Below, one piece after another: positions 5,709 to 13,081 of a stretch of DNA of 16,344 nucleotides (position 1 is the stretch's first letter; the number at the start of each line of letters is the position of its first letter). The notes beneath the pieces are model-generated. The model had not been told where the DNA came from. It made no database searches and was given only the letters and a program-made list of their open reading frames with translations. The DNA comes from CAIMZW01 sp037142435 (GTDB lineage Bacteria > Actinomycetota > Actinomycetes > Nanopelagicales > Nanopelagicaceae), in the NCBI GenBank assembly GCA_037142435.1, contig JBAXAO010000031.1, forward strand, positions 1 to 16,344. The letters run 5' to 3'. Position numbers and translations under genes: made by a program.

Positions 5709-8312
5709 ATGAGTGAGCGACCAGAAATATCCCTCGCCTCGAGTTTTACTCCGGCCGATATCGAAGCACCCCTGTACCAAAAGTGGCTGGATGCTGACTA
5801 CTTCAAGGCTGATGCCACATCGAATAAAGAACCCTTCACCATCGTCATTCCGCCGCCCAACGTCACCGGCAGCCTGCATATCGGCCACGCGTTAGATCAC
5901 ACCTTGCAGGATGTCCTCATTCGCATGAAGCGAATGAAAGGCTTTGAAACTTTATGGCTGCCAGGAATGGACCACGCCGGCATAGCTACCCAGAATGCCG
6001 TTGAAAAAGCGCTGGCCGCTGAAGGCAAGTCTCGCCACGATCTAGGGCGGGAAAAGTTTGTCGAACGTGTCTGGCAATGGAAAGCCGAATCCGGCGGAGC
6101 CATTTTGGGTCAGATGAAGCGACTTGGTGACAGCGTCGACTGGAGCCGTGAACGTTTCACTATGGATGAGCAACTCTCCAAAGTTGTACTAGAAATTTTC
6201 AAGCGCTTTTACGATGCTGGTTTGATTTACCGCGCCGAAAGAATTATTAACTGGTGTCCACGTTGCTTAACTGCACTTTCCGATATTGAAGTCGAACACA
6301 GCGATGACGTTGGCGAATTTGTTCAGGTCACCTATGGCCAGGGCGATATGCAAATCACGGTGGCAACGACTCGTCCTGAAACAATGTTGGGCGATGGCGC
6401 GGTCGCAGTACACCCCGACGACCCGCGTTATCAACACATGATTGGCAAAGAAGTTTGGCTGCCTCTCGTTAATCGCATGATTCCCATCGTTGCGGACGAA
6501 CTTGTGGATCCCGAGTTTGGAACTGGCGCAGTTAAAGTCACAGCCGCTCACGATCCCAATGATTTTGAAATGGCCGTTCGACATAACATCCCATTCATCA
6601 TCATTATGAATGAGCACGGTGTTATGGAAGGCACCGGTACTGAATTTGATGGCATGGACCGATTCGATGCGCGCGTAGCCGTAGTCGCAAAATTAAAAGA
6701 GATGGGCCGAGTACCTTCTGAGATACGTCCTTACATTCATGCGGTTGGTCATTGCCAACGTTGCAACACCACGGTCGAGCCCCGTTTATCTAAGCAGTGG
6801 TTTGTAAAAGTCGAATCCTTAGCCAAAGCTGCAGGCGATGCGGTGCGCGATGGACGCGTAAAAATTGATCCAGAAGAATTGTCTCCGCGCTATTTCGAGT
6901 GGATCGACAACATGCATGACTGGTGCATCTCTCGCCAATTGTGGTGGGGCCATCGCATTCCGGTTTTTTACGGACCCGATGGTGAGGTTGTTGTCTGCGG
7001 ACCAAATGACACGCCACCTGCCGGCTATGTTCAAGATGAAGATGTATTAGATACCTGGTTCTCTTCTGGTTTATGGCCATTTTCTACGCTCGGCTGGCCC
7101 GACAAAAGCGCAGATTTTGCCAAGTTCTATCCCACCAGTTTGTTGGTAACTGGCTACGACATCCTCTTCTTCTGGGTCGCCCGAATGATGATGTTTAGCC
7201 TCTTTGCTATGGATGGCGTCCCACCGTTCCACACCATCGTTTTACATGGATTAGTACGCGATCGCTTCGGCAAGAAGATGAGCAAGAGTAAGGGCAATGG
7301 CGTTGACCCGATTGAGTTCATGGATAAGTACGGCTCGGATGCGCTTCGATTTACCTTAGCGCGTGGTGCCAACCCAGGATCAGATCAAGCTATCGCCGAA
7401 GAATGGGTGGGCGGCGCGCGTAACTTTGCCACCAAGCTGTGGAATGCGACTCGCTTTGCCATGCTCAATGGTGCCAATGTCGACGGCGAACTTCCTGCCT
7501 TTGAAACCCTGGGCGGCATAGACAAGTGGATTCTCACCCGTCTTAATCAGACCGTCATCGAAGCTGATTCGTTACTAGAAAAGTACGAGTTCGCTAAAGC
7601 TTGTGAATTGATATATCACTTTGCTTGGGATGATCTCTGCGATTGGTATCTCGAACTCACCAAGTCCACATTCGCAGCCGGTGGCAGCGATGCTGAAGTA
7701 ACCAAGCGCGTCTTAGGTCACGTTCTAGATCAATTGTTGCGCGTCATGCATCCGGTCATGCCCTTCATTACCGAAGAACTCTGGTGCAACTTAACTGGTG
7801 GTGAGTCTTTGGTGATAGCCGATTGGGCAATCATTGATTCCACATCAATTGACGAGGATGCAATTGCTGCAATTGCTAGAGTTCAAGATCTCGTCACTGA
7901 GATTCGTCGATTCCGAAATGATCAAGGAATTAAAACTTCGGCAAAGGTTGGTGCTCGATTTACGGGATTGGCTGAAGATGGCTTGGGTTCATTCGAATCT
8001 GCTATCCGTCACATCACTCGCATCGACCCAATTAACGATAATTTTTCGGCAAAGATCGAAGTTGGCAAAGTTGTTATCGAATTCGATCTCAGCGGTGCCA
8101 TCGATGTTGTGGCTGAACGCGCACGTTTAACTAAAGATCTAGCTACTGCTGAAAAGGATCTTCAAACAGCCAAGGTGAAATTAGAGAATGAAGGTTTTAT
8201 GGCCAAAGCGCCAATGGAAGTTGTGCAAGAGATTCGCGCCCGTCAGGCGGCGACACTTGCTGATATCGAGCGCATCAACTCTGCACTCACTTCTTTGCCT
8301 GCCGAGAAGTAA
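5709..8312 (+). CDS. valS: valine--tRNA ligase (ValRS)
   Basis: This class I aminoacyl-tRNA synthetase attaches valine to tRNA-Val in the cytoplasm and edits mischarged threonine. The 867-residue product is of normal length. The HIGH motif is at 57-60 within PPPNVTGSLHIGHA. The inserted CP1 editing domain has the TTRPET signature at 220-225. Paired metal-binding-like cysteines occur (NWCPRC, GHCQRC). KMSKS is at 523-527 (GKKMSKSKGNGVDP). The anticodon-binding domain covers about 610-760, and a charged coiled-coil arm at the C-terminus (about 800-865, ERARLTKDLATAEKDLQTAK) contacts the tRNA elbow. ATG 5709 is the first possible start and lacks a Shine-Dalgarno sequence. The gene is followed by folC after six bases. 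The order clpX-valS-folC is the usual actinobacterial one. Confidence 0.98.
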   Translation: MSERPEISLASSFTPADIEAPLYQKWLDADYFKADATSNKEPFTIVIPPPNVTGSLHIGHALDHTLQDVLIRMKRMKGFETLWLPGMDHAGIATQNAVEKALAAEGKSRHDLGREKFVERVWQWKAESGGAILGQMKRLGDSVDWSRERFTMDEQLSKVVLEIFKRFYDAGLIYRAERIINWCPRCLTALSDIEVEHSDDVGEFVQVTYGQGDMQITVATTRPETMLGDGAVAVHPDDPRYQHMIGKEVWLPLVNRMIPIVADELVDPEFGTGAVKVTAAHDPNDFEMAVRHNIPFIIIMNEHGVMEGTGTEFDGMDRFDARVAVVAKLKEMGRVPSEIRPYIHAVGHCQRCNTTVEPRLSKQWFVKVESLAKAAGDAVRDGRVKIDPEELSPRYFEWIDNMHDWCISRQLWWGHRIPVFYGPDGEVVVCGPNDTPPAGYVQDEDVLDTWFSSGLWPFSTLGWPDKSADFAKFYPTSLLVTGYDILFFWVARMMMFSLFAMDGVPPFHTIVLHGLVRDRFGKKMSKSKGNGVDPIEFMDKYGSDALRFTLARGANPGSDQAIAEEWVGGARNFATKLWNATRFAMLNGANVDGELPAFETLGGIDKWILTRLNQTVIEADSLLEKYEFAKACELIYHFAWDDLCDWYLELTKSTFAAGGSDAEVTKRVLGHVLDQLLRVMHPVMPFITEELWCNLTGGESLVIADWAIIDSTSIDEDAIAAIARVQDLVTEIRRFRNDQGIKTSAKVGARFTGLAEDGLGSFESAIRHITRIDPINDNFSAKIEVGKVVIEFDLSGAIDVVAERARLTKDLATAEKDLQTAKVKLENEGFMAKAPMEVVQEIRARQAATLADIERINSALTSLPAEK

Positions 8313-8318
8313 CTAGCA

Positions 8319-9671
8319 ATGTCCACTGCAGACGATGAAGTCACTCTTAAAGCCGTCGAAGATGCCCTTCTTGCGCGCTGGCCCGAGACTCGTCTCGAGC
8401 CGACCCTAGATCGAATAGTTGCTCTGACCGATGCTTTGGGCTCGCCCCAACTCTCTTACCCCACCATTCACATTGCGGGCACCAACGGCAAAACCACCAC
8501 CTCGCGCATGATTGATTCGCTCTTTCGCGAGTTGGAGTATCGAACTGGGCGCTACACCAGCCCGCATCTGGAAAGCTTTCTAGAGCGCATATCTATCAAT
8601 GGTTTTCCGATTCCTGCCGAAGGAATGATCGCCACTTATAACGACATTGCACTTTACCTTGACCTTATCGATAGTCGTCAGCCTCACCCCATTTCTTTCT
8701 TTGAAGCGATGACCGCATTGGCTTTTGTTGCCTTTGCTGAATACCCGGTTGACATCGGAATCATTGAATGTGGCATGGGTGGCGAATGGGATGCCACCAA
8801 CGTTGTGCAGAGTTCGGTCTCAGTCATAACACCCATTGGTCTTGACCACACTGAATATTTAGGTAACACCCTGGAAGAAATTGCGCTCACCAAGTCCGGA
8901 ATAATTAAACCCGAATCTCACGTGGTGATCGCAGCTCAGCCCGTAGAAGTTGCAAAAGTATTGACACAGGCGGTTTTGGAAAAGGCGGCGATTCCTTATC
9001 GTGAAGGCGTCGAATTCTCAGTTGGACATCGTGACATCGCGGTTGGCGGCCAAGTACTAACGATCAATGGCATCTTTGGTGAATACACCGATATTTACCT
9101 TCCGCTGTATGGAGTTCATCAATCGACCAATGCGGCAGTTGCGCTTGCAACGGTTGAAGCATTTGTGGGCGTGAAGTTGGATGATGAAATCGTTCGACGG
9201 GCATTTGCCAATGTCGAATCTCCGGGCCGCATGGAAGTTTTGCATCGCGATCCCACCGTAATTGTTGACGCCGCACACAATCCGCATGGCGCAAAGGCGC
9301 TTGCTGCCACGCTAAAATCTGAATTTGATTTCGAATCAATTTTCGGCGTCTTGGCGATATTAGGCGAGAAGGATGTCCTGGGTGTTCTGCACGAACTAGA
9401 GCCGGTCATAGACCGCTTGATCGTCACCGCGAACTCTTCACCGCGCGCACTGCCAATGGAAGATTTGTACCAACTGGCGATCACAGTCTTCGGAGTAAAT
9501 CGTGTTTTTCGCGAAGGCGACTTGAAGAGTGCAATCACTTATGCCATCGAGCAATGCACCCTGGTTAACCAAGTCAGCGAAGGAGTTTCAGCCGTCGTGG
9601 TAACCGGATCAGTCGTCACGGCAGGAGAAGCCCGCACTCAACTTCGACGCATATCCCAGGCGCAGGAATGA
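8319..9671 (+). CDS. folC: bifunctional dihydrofolate synthase / folylpolyglutamate synthase
   Basis: This cytosolic Mur-ligase-family enzyme adds L-glutamate to dihydropteroate and extends polyglutamate tails on folates with ATP. The 450-residue product shows the FolC pattern in order. P-loop HIAGTNGKTTT lies at 51-61, and SPHLESFLERISING follows around 81-94. IECGMGGEWDATNV is near 149-162. Lys192 in TKSGIIK lies where related ligases have a carbamylated lysine. DAAHNP is at 317-322, and a C-terminal Rossmann-like glutamate-binding domain follows. ATG 8319 lies six bases after the valS stop without a clear ribosome binding site, so translation is probably coupled to valS. The stop overlaps the next gene by 4 bp (ATGA). 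One enzyme probably does both steps, as no second copy is in the window. Confidence 0.95.
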   Translation: MSTADDEVTLKAVEDALLARWPETRLEPTLDRIVALTDALGSPQLSYPTIHIAGTNGKTTTSRMIDSLFRELEYRTGRYTSPHLESFLERISINGFPIPAEGMIATYNDIALYLDLIDSRQPHPISFFEAMTALAFVAFAEYPVDIGIIECGMGGEWDATNVVQSSVSVITPIGLDHTEYLGNTLEEIALTKSGIIKPESHVVIAAQPVEVAKVLTQAVLEKAAIPYREGVEFSVGHRDIAVGGQVLTINGIFGEYTDIYLPLYGVHQSTNAAVALATVEAFVGVKLDDEIVRRAFANVESPGRMEVLHRDPTVIVDAAHNPHGAKALAATLKSEFDFESIFGVLAILGEKDVLGVLHELEPVIDRLIVTANSSPRALPMEDLYQLAITVFGVNRVFREGDLKSAITYAIEQCTLVNQVSEGVSAVVVTGSVVTAGEARTQLRRISQAQE

Positions 9672-10012
9672 GAGTTCTAGGTTCGGCAGTTCTGGTGATG
9701 GAAGCCTTCATCATGGGTTTTGCGCTCCTTCTAGCTAAGGATGACCACGGTGCGCTGGCGCTAGCGCTCGGCGGAGTTTTAGCCCTGGCTTTCATATTGA
9801 CCGCGGGCTTGATGAAGAAAAAGACTGGCTGGTACGTGGGTTCTGCCCTGCAAATCGCACTTATTGCCTATGGCTGGGTAGTGCCAGCTATGTATGCAAT
9901 GGGAGCGCTCTTTGCCGCCCTATGGGTGGCTGCCTATGTCGTGGGCAAGAAAGGCGAGGCATTTCGGGCCGCGCTCTTGGCTGAAAAAGCCAAGCAGGAA
10001 GGGCAAAACTGA
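9668..10012 (+). CDS. small membrane protein of the DUF4233 family
   Basis: The 114-residue product is mostly hydrophobic, with about four membrane segments (roughly residues 3-20, 28-47, 52-70 and 74-92). A lysine- and glutamate-rich cytoplasmic tail (EAFRAALLAEKAKQEGQN) follows. Size, topology and position between folC and ndk match the DUF4233 family found at this place in actinobacteria; the family has no known function. Helix boundaries give little else: LMKKKTGWYVG separates helices 2 and 3, and no catalytic motif is visible. Its ATG overlaps the folC stop by 4 bp, so it is translated with folC. Family assignment rests mainly on context and topology. Confidence 0.8.
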   Translation: MRVLGSAVLVMEAFIMGFALLLAKDDHGALALALGGVLALAFILTAGLMKKKTGWYVGSALQIALIAYGWVVPAMYAMGALFAALWVAAYVVGKKGEAFRAALLAEKAKQEGQN

Positions 10013-10040
10013 GAATTTAAGGGGAGGGGCGCCTAGCCAA

Positions 10041-10052
10041 TAGACTGCCTCC
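10041..10052 (+). promoter_or_regulatory. candidate leaderless promoter (-10) of ndk
   Basis: TAGACT at 10041-10046 is followed by six bases and then the GTG start of ndk, placing the transcription start on or next to the start codon. A weak -35, TTAAGG (10017-10022), lies 18 bp upstream. A purine-rich stretch (GGGGAGGGG, 10021-10029) lies too far from the start to act as a ribosome binding site. Confidence 0.45.
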
Positions 10053-10469
10053 GTGACTGTAGAGCGTACTTTGATCCTGGTGAAGCCTGATGGCGTTCGT
10101 CGCGGACTCGTTGGCGAAGTCATTTCGCGTGTAGAGAAGAAGGGTTACACCATCTCTGCGCTAAAAATGATGAACGCCGATCGCGCTCTGCTGACCGAGC
10201 ACTATGCCGAGCACGAAGGCAAACCATTTTTCGAACCGCTCGTTGAGTTCATGCTCTCGGGCCCGATAGTTGCAATCGTTGCTGAAGGAAATCGTGTCAT
10301 CGAAGGTTTCCGCAAGTTGGCTGGCACTACAGATCCCACCACTGCTGAACCTGGAACCATCCGCGGTGATCTTGCTCGCGATCAAGGTACCAAAGTTGTT
10401 CAAAATATCGTCCACGGATCGGATTCGCCCGAATCTGCCGAGCGCGAAATTTCTATCTTTTTCAAGTAA
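10053..10469 (+). CDS. ndk: nucleoside diphosphate kinase
   Basis: Ndk transfers the terminal phosphate from ATP to other nucleoside diphosphates through a phosphohistidine and balances the NTP and dNTP pools. The 138-residue product starts with ERTLILVKPDGV, where Lys11 is the conserved active-site lysine. It carries YAEHEGKPFF and the signature NIVHGSDSPESAEREI with the phosphorylated His121. The start is GTG 10053, six bases after a TAGACT hexamer, with no ribosome binding site. One oddity is the stretch between IRGD (103-106) and HGSD (121-124). It is 14 residues here, whereas the Ndk sequences I recall, such as mycobacterial Ndk, have about 10. The extra residues fall in the loop just before the catalytic histidine. 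All catalytic residues are intact, so activity is expected. Confidence 0.96.
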   Translation: MTVERTLILVKPDGVRRGLVGEVISRVEKKGYTISALKMMNADRALLTEHYAEHEGKPFFEPLVEFMLSGPIVAIVAEGNRVIEGFRKLAGTTDPTTAEPGTIRGDLARDQGTKVVQNIVHGSDSPESAEREISIFFK

Positions 10470-10478
10470 GCCCATTTC

Positions 10479-10514
10479 TACAATTCCCCAACGCACCACA
10501 AAGATCTGAAGGGA
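10479..10514 (+). promoter_or_regulatory. candidate mreB promoter and ribosome binding site
   Basis: TACAAT at 10479-10484 matches the -10 consensus at five of six positions and would start transcription near 10491, leaving a leader of about 29 nt. GAAGGGA (10508-10514) sits five bases before the mreB ATG as the ribosome binding site. The -35 region falls in the T-rich end of ndk (TATCTT, 10455-10460, 18 bp upstream) and is poor. No terminator separates ndk from mreB. Confidence 0.45.
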
Positions 10515-10519
10515 CGCGA

Positions 10520-11563
10520 ATGTCGAAGAAGAACCCCAGCCGTATGTCATTTATCGGACGAGATATGGCAGTTGACCTAGGTACTGCAAACACCTTGGTT
10601 TACGTACGTGGCCGCGGCATTGTTCTGAATGAACCCAGTGTTGTTGCTATTAATCAAGATACTGGTGGGATCCTTGCTGTTGGCCTAGAAGCCAAGCGCA
10701 TGATCGGTCGTACCCCTGGAAATATCGTTGCTATTCGACCTTTGAAGGATGGCGTCATTGCCGACTTCGACACTACTGAACGCATGTTGCGTTACTTCAT
10801 CCAGAAAGTGCATCGTCGCCGTTATTTGGCCAAGCCTCGCATCGTTGTCTGTGTGCCATCAGGTATCACCGGGGTTGAACAACGCGCCGTCAAAGATGCT
10901 GGGTATGCCGCTGGTGCTCGCAAGGTTTACATCATCGAAGAACCAATGGCTGCTGCAATTGGCGCCGGTCTTCCCATTCACGAACCAACCGGAAATATGG
11001 TTGTAGATATCGGTGGCGGAACCACCGAAGTCGCAGTCATCTCTCTCGGTGGCATCGTTACTGCACTTTCTATCCGTATTGGTGGCGACGAGCTCGATCA
11101 AGCCATTATTGACTGGGTAAAGCGTGAATATTCACTCCTTTTGGGTGAGCGGACCGCTGAAGAGATCAAGATGGCTATTGGCTCTGCCTTCCCATTGCCC
11201 AACGAACCAGATGCTGAAATTCGCGGTCGCGATTTAGCAACGGGATTGCCAAAGATCATTCGCGTTTCTGCTGAAGATATTCGCAAAGCTTTGGAAGAGC
11301 CGGTCAACCAGATCGTTAACGCTGTAAAGAGCACCCTGGACAAATGCCCACCAGAACTTGCCAGTGATCTTATGGATCGAGGCATTGTTCTCACGGGTGG
11401 TGGCGCCTTGCTTCGCGGACTCGATGAGAGATTGCGTCGCGAGACCAACATGCCAGTGCACATTTGCGAGCGTCCACTTCAGGCAGTCGCTGAAGGTTCT
11501 GGAAAATGTGTTGAAGAGTTCGAAGCCTTGGAAAAGGTTTTGATCTCTGAACCACGTCGATAA
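10520..11563 (+). CDS. mreB: rod shape-determining protein MreB, bacterial actin
   Basis: MreB polymerises on the inner face of the membrane with ATP and orients lateral wall synthesis. The 347-residue product has the actin-fold nucleotide motifs. Phosphate 1 is DLGTANTLVYV (19-29), phosphate 2 is DIGGGTTEVAV (163-173) and the adenosine motif is GIVLTGGGALLRG (288-300). PSGIT (113-117) and EEPMAAAIGAG (140-150) are also typical. Length is normal. ATG 10520 is preceded by AAGGGA five bases upstream. It is the first gene of an operon with mreC, mreD, PBP2 and rodA, the full elongasome set, which points to a rod-shaped or elongating cell. An ndk-mreB link is usual for actinobacteria. MreB instead of a generic DnaK-like protein is certain from motif spacing and context. 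Confidence 0.98.
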   Translation: MSKKNPSRMSFIGRDMAVDLGTANTLVYVRGRGIVLNEPSVVAINQDTGGILAVGLEAKRMIGRTPGNIVAIRPLKDGVIADFDTTERMLRYFIQKVHRRRYLAKPRIVVCVPSGITGVEQRAVKDAGYAAGARKVYIIEEPMAAAIGAGLPIHEPTGNMVVDIGGGTTEVAVISLGGIVTALSIRIGGDELDQAIIDWVKREYSLLLGERTAEEIKMAIGSAFPLPNEPDAEIRGRDLATGLPKIIRVSAEDIRKALEEPVNQIVNAVKSTLDKCPPELASDLMDRGIVLTGGGALLRGLDERLRRETNMPVHICERPLQAVAEGSGKCVEEFEALEKVLISEPRR

Positions 11564-11597
11564 TTTTCATCAGTCACCGGTAACAAGGAGATAACTC

Positions 11598-12563
11598 GTG
11601 GCACAAGGCGGGAATAATCGTTCTCGACTTCTGCTCGTAATTCTTCTTGTTACTTCTCTTTTTCTGATCACTCTAGATTTGCGTGGCGTTAGCCTGACTC
11701 AAAGTTCGCGTTCGGCAACGCAATCTTTCCTAGCCCCCATTCAACGAGTGGCTTCCTCTGCCTTTTCACCAATAAGTCATTTCTTCTCCGATGTGAAGAA
11801 TTTTGGAAAGACCAAAGCGCAATTAAAAGATGTCCAAGCTGCCAACTCCAAGTTGCGCGCGCAAATTATTCTCAACAAGAACGCCGAAGGACAACTCCTT
11901 CAACTCAAGAGCGCGTTGAACTTGGCTGGACGAGGCGGATACAAAGTGGTCGCGGCCCGAGTGATTGGTCGCGGTTCGGTTTCGACTTTTACGCAGACCA
12001 TTACGATCGATGCTGGATCTAGTGATGGAATCACTAAAGATATGACCGTAATTTCAGGCGCTGGTCTTGTCGGTGTCGTTAAGTCAGTAACTAGTAATTC
12101 GGCGATTGTCTTGTTGATGAGTGACCCATCTTTTCGAGTTGGTGTTCGAATCGCACGCACTCAGAGCGCTGGCGTTCTTTTGGGCCAGGGCGATAGTTCT
12201 TACACGATGCAATTGCTAGATCCGGCCGGCACAATCAAGGTCGGCGATGTCTTGGTCTCGTTGGGTAGCGAGAACAATCGACCATTCGTTCCTGGAATTC
12301 CCGTTGGGCGAGTCACCAGTGTGGACCACACCTCCGCTTCCCTCACCCAACAGGCCACCGTCATCGGGCTCACCAACTTGTCCAACCTCGAGATCGTTTC
12401 GGTCATCATCAAGCCAGCAACTGCCGACCCCCGAGATGGCCTAGTACCAACCCCGATTCCTACAGTCACCGTTTTTGTCACGCCCGCCCCAGTTGTTTTC
12501 CCTTCAGGCTCACCATCTGGTTTGCCTAGCCCAACGCCTTCTCCTTCCCAGGTCAAAAAATGA
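11598..12563 (+). CDS. mreC: rod shape-determining protein MreC
   Basis: MreC is a bitopic membrane protein that stimulates PBP2 and RodA from outside the membrane. The 321-residue product has a short basic cytoplasmic tail and one membrane segment (about 11-30). A coiled coil follows (about 70-108, QLKDVQAANSKLRAQI), and then the double beta-barrel domain (about 115-272, with GAGLVGVVKSV and VRIARTQSAGVLLGQG). It ends in an unusual proline/serine/threonine-rich tail from about 274 (PTPIPTVTVF... SPTPSPSQ) that is probably disordered; such tails are common in actinobacterial MreC. GTG 11598 is preceded by AAGGAG (11585-11590) at seven bases. The gap to mreB is 34 bp with no terminator, and the stop overlaps mreD by 4 bp. 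Confidence 0.95.
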   Translation: MAQGGNNRSRLLLVILLVTSLFLITLDLRGVSLTQSSRSATQSFLAPIQRVASSAFSPISHFFSDVKNFGKTKAQLKDVQAANSKLRAQIILNKNAEGQLLQLKSALNLAGRGGYKVVAARVIGRGSVSTFTQTITIDAGSSDGITKDMTVISGAGLVGVVKSVTSNSAIVLLMSDPSFRVGVRIARTQSAGVLLGQGDSSYTMQLLDPAGTIKVGDVLVSLGSENNRPFVPGIPVGRVTSVDHTSASLTQQATVIGLTNLSNLEIVSVIIKPATADPRDGLVPTPIPTVTVFVTPAPVVFPSGSPSGLPSPTPSPSQVKK

Positions 12564-13081
12564 GACCGGCGCGTATCGCATCAAGCGCCGCCTTCCTCTT
12601 CTTCGTCTTTGTAGTTCAAGAGGCGGCTGTTGCCCGCATCAATTTTCCTATCGCTGGTTATTCGCTATATATCGCTGTGCTCATGGGATTGCTGGCGATG
12701 GAAGATCGTTCGGCAGCAGTCATGATTGGGTTTATTGGGGGAGTCATTCTCGATCTTTCGCCCTCGATTGATGCGCCTTTTGGGCAATGGGCTTTTGTTA
12801 TGACTGTCATGGGTTACATCTTCGCGGCTAACCGCGAAAGTATTGGGGACTTCTCTACTCGTCCGGCTGCACTGGTTCTCTTCGTCTCTCTTGGCGCAAC
12901 CGTTTCGCTTTTGATCTTTTTATCGCTCGGCGCGCTGCTGGGCGAAAGCGACGGAAACTTTCAAAGAATCCTGACAACCTCGTTGGGAAATGGCTTGTGG
13001 ACTCTACTTTTTTCACCAGTAATTTTGCCGATGCTCTCCAAATTCCGTCGCATTAGCCTCACTTCGCGGGAACGTAAATGA
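12560..13081 (+). CDS. mreD: rod shape-determining protein MreD
   Basis: MreD is an integral membrane partner of MreC in the elongasome. The 173-residue product has five to six hydrophobic segments (about 6-24, 32-48, 53-69, 73-92, 103-126 and 138-160). The stretch GFIGGVILDLSPSIDAPFG (57-75) resembles the conserved MreD core with its buried Asp. The basic C-terminus (KFRRISLTSRERK) is typical of a cytoplasmic tail. The ATG overlaps the mreC stop and the stop overlaps the PBP2 ATG (ATGA at both ends), so translation is coupled on both sides. MreD proteins are poorly conserved in sequence, so topology, size and context carry the call. Confidence 0.93.
   Translation: MRPARIASSAAFLFFVFVVQEAAVARINFPIAGYSLYIAVLMGLLAMEDRSAAVMIGFIGGVILDLSPSIDAPFGQWAFVMTVMGYIFAANRESIGDFSTRPAALVLFVSLGATVSLLIFLSLGALLGESDGNFQRILTTSLGNGLWTLLFSPVILPMLSKFRRISLTSRERK

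Noticed and set aside
8313..8318. Separate promoter for folC in the six-base valS-folC gap
   Set aside because: TAACTA there does not fit TAnnnT and the gap is too small; coupling to valS is the simpler reading.
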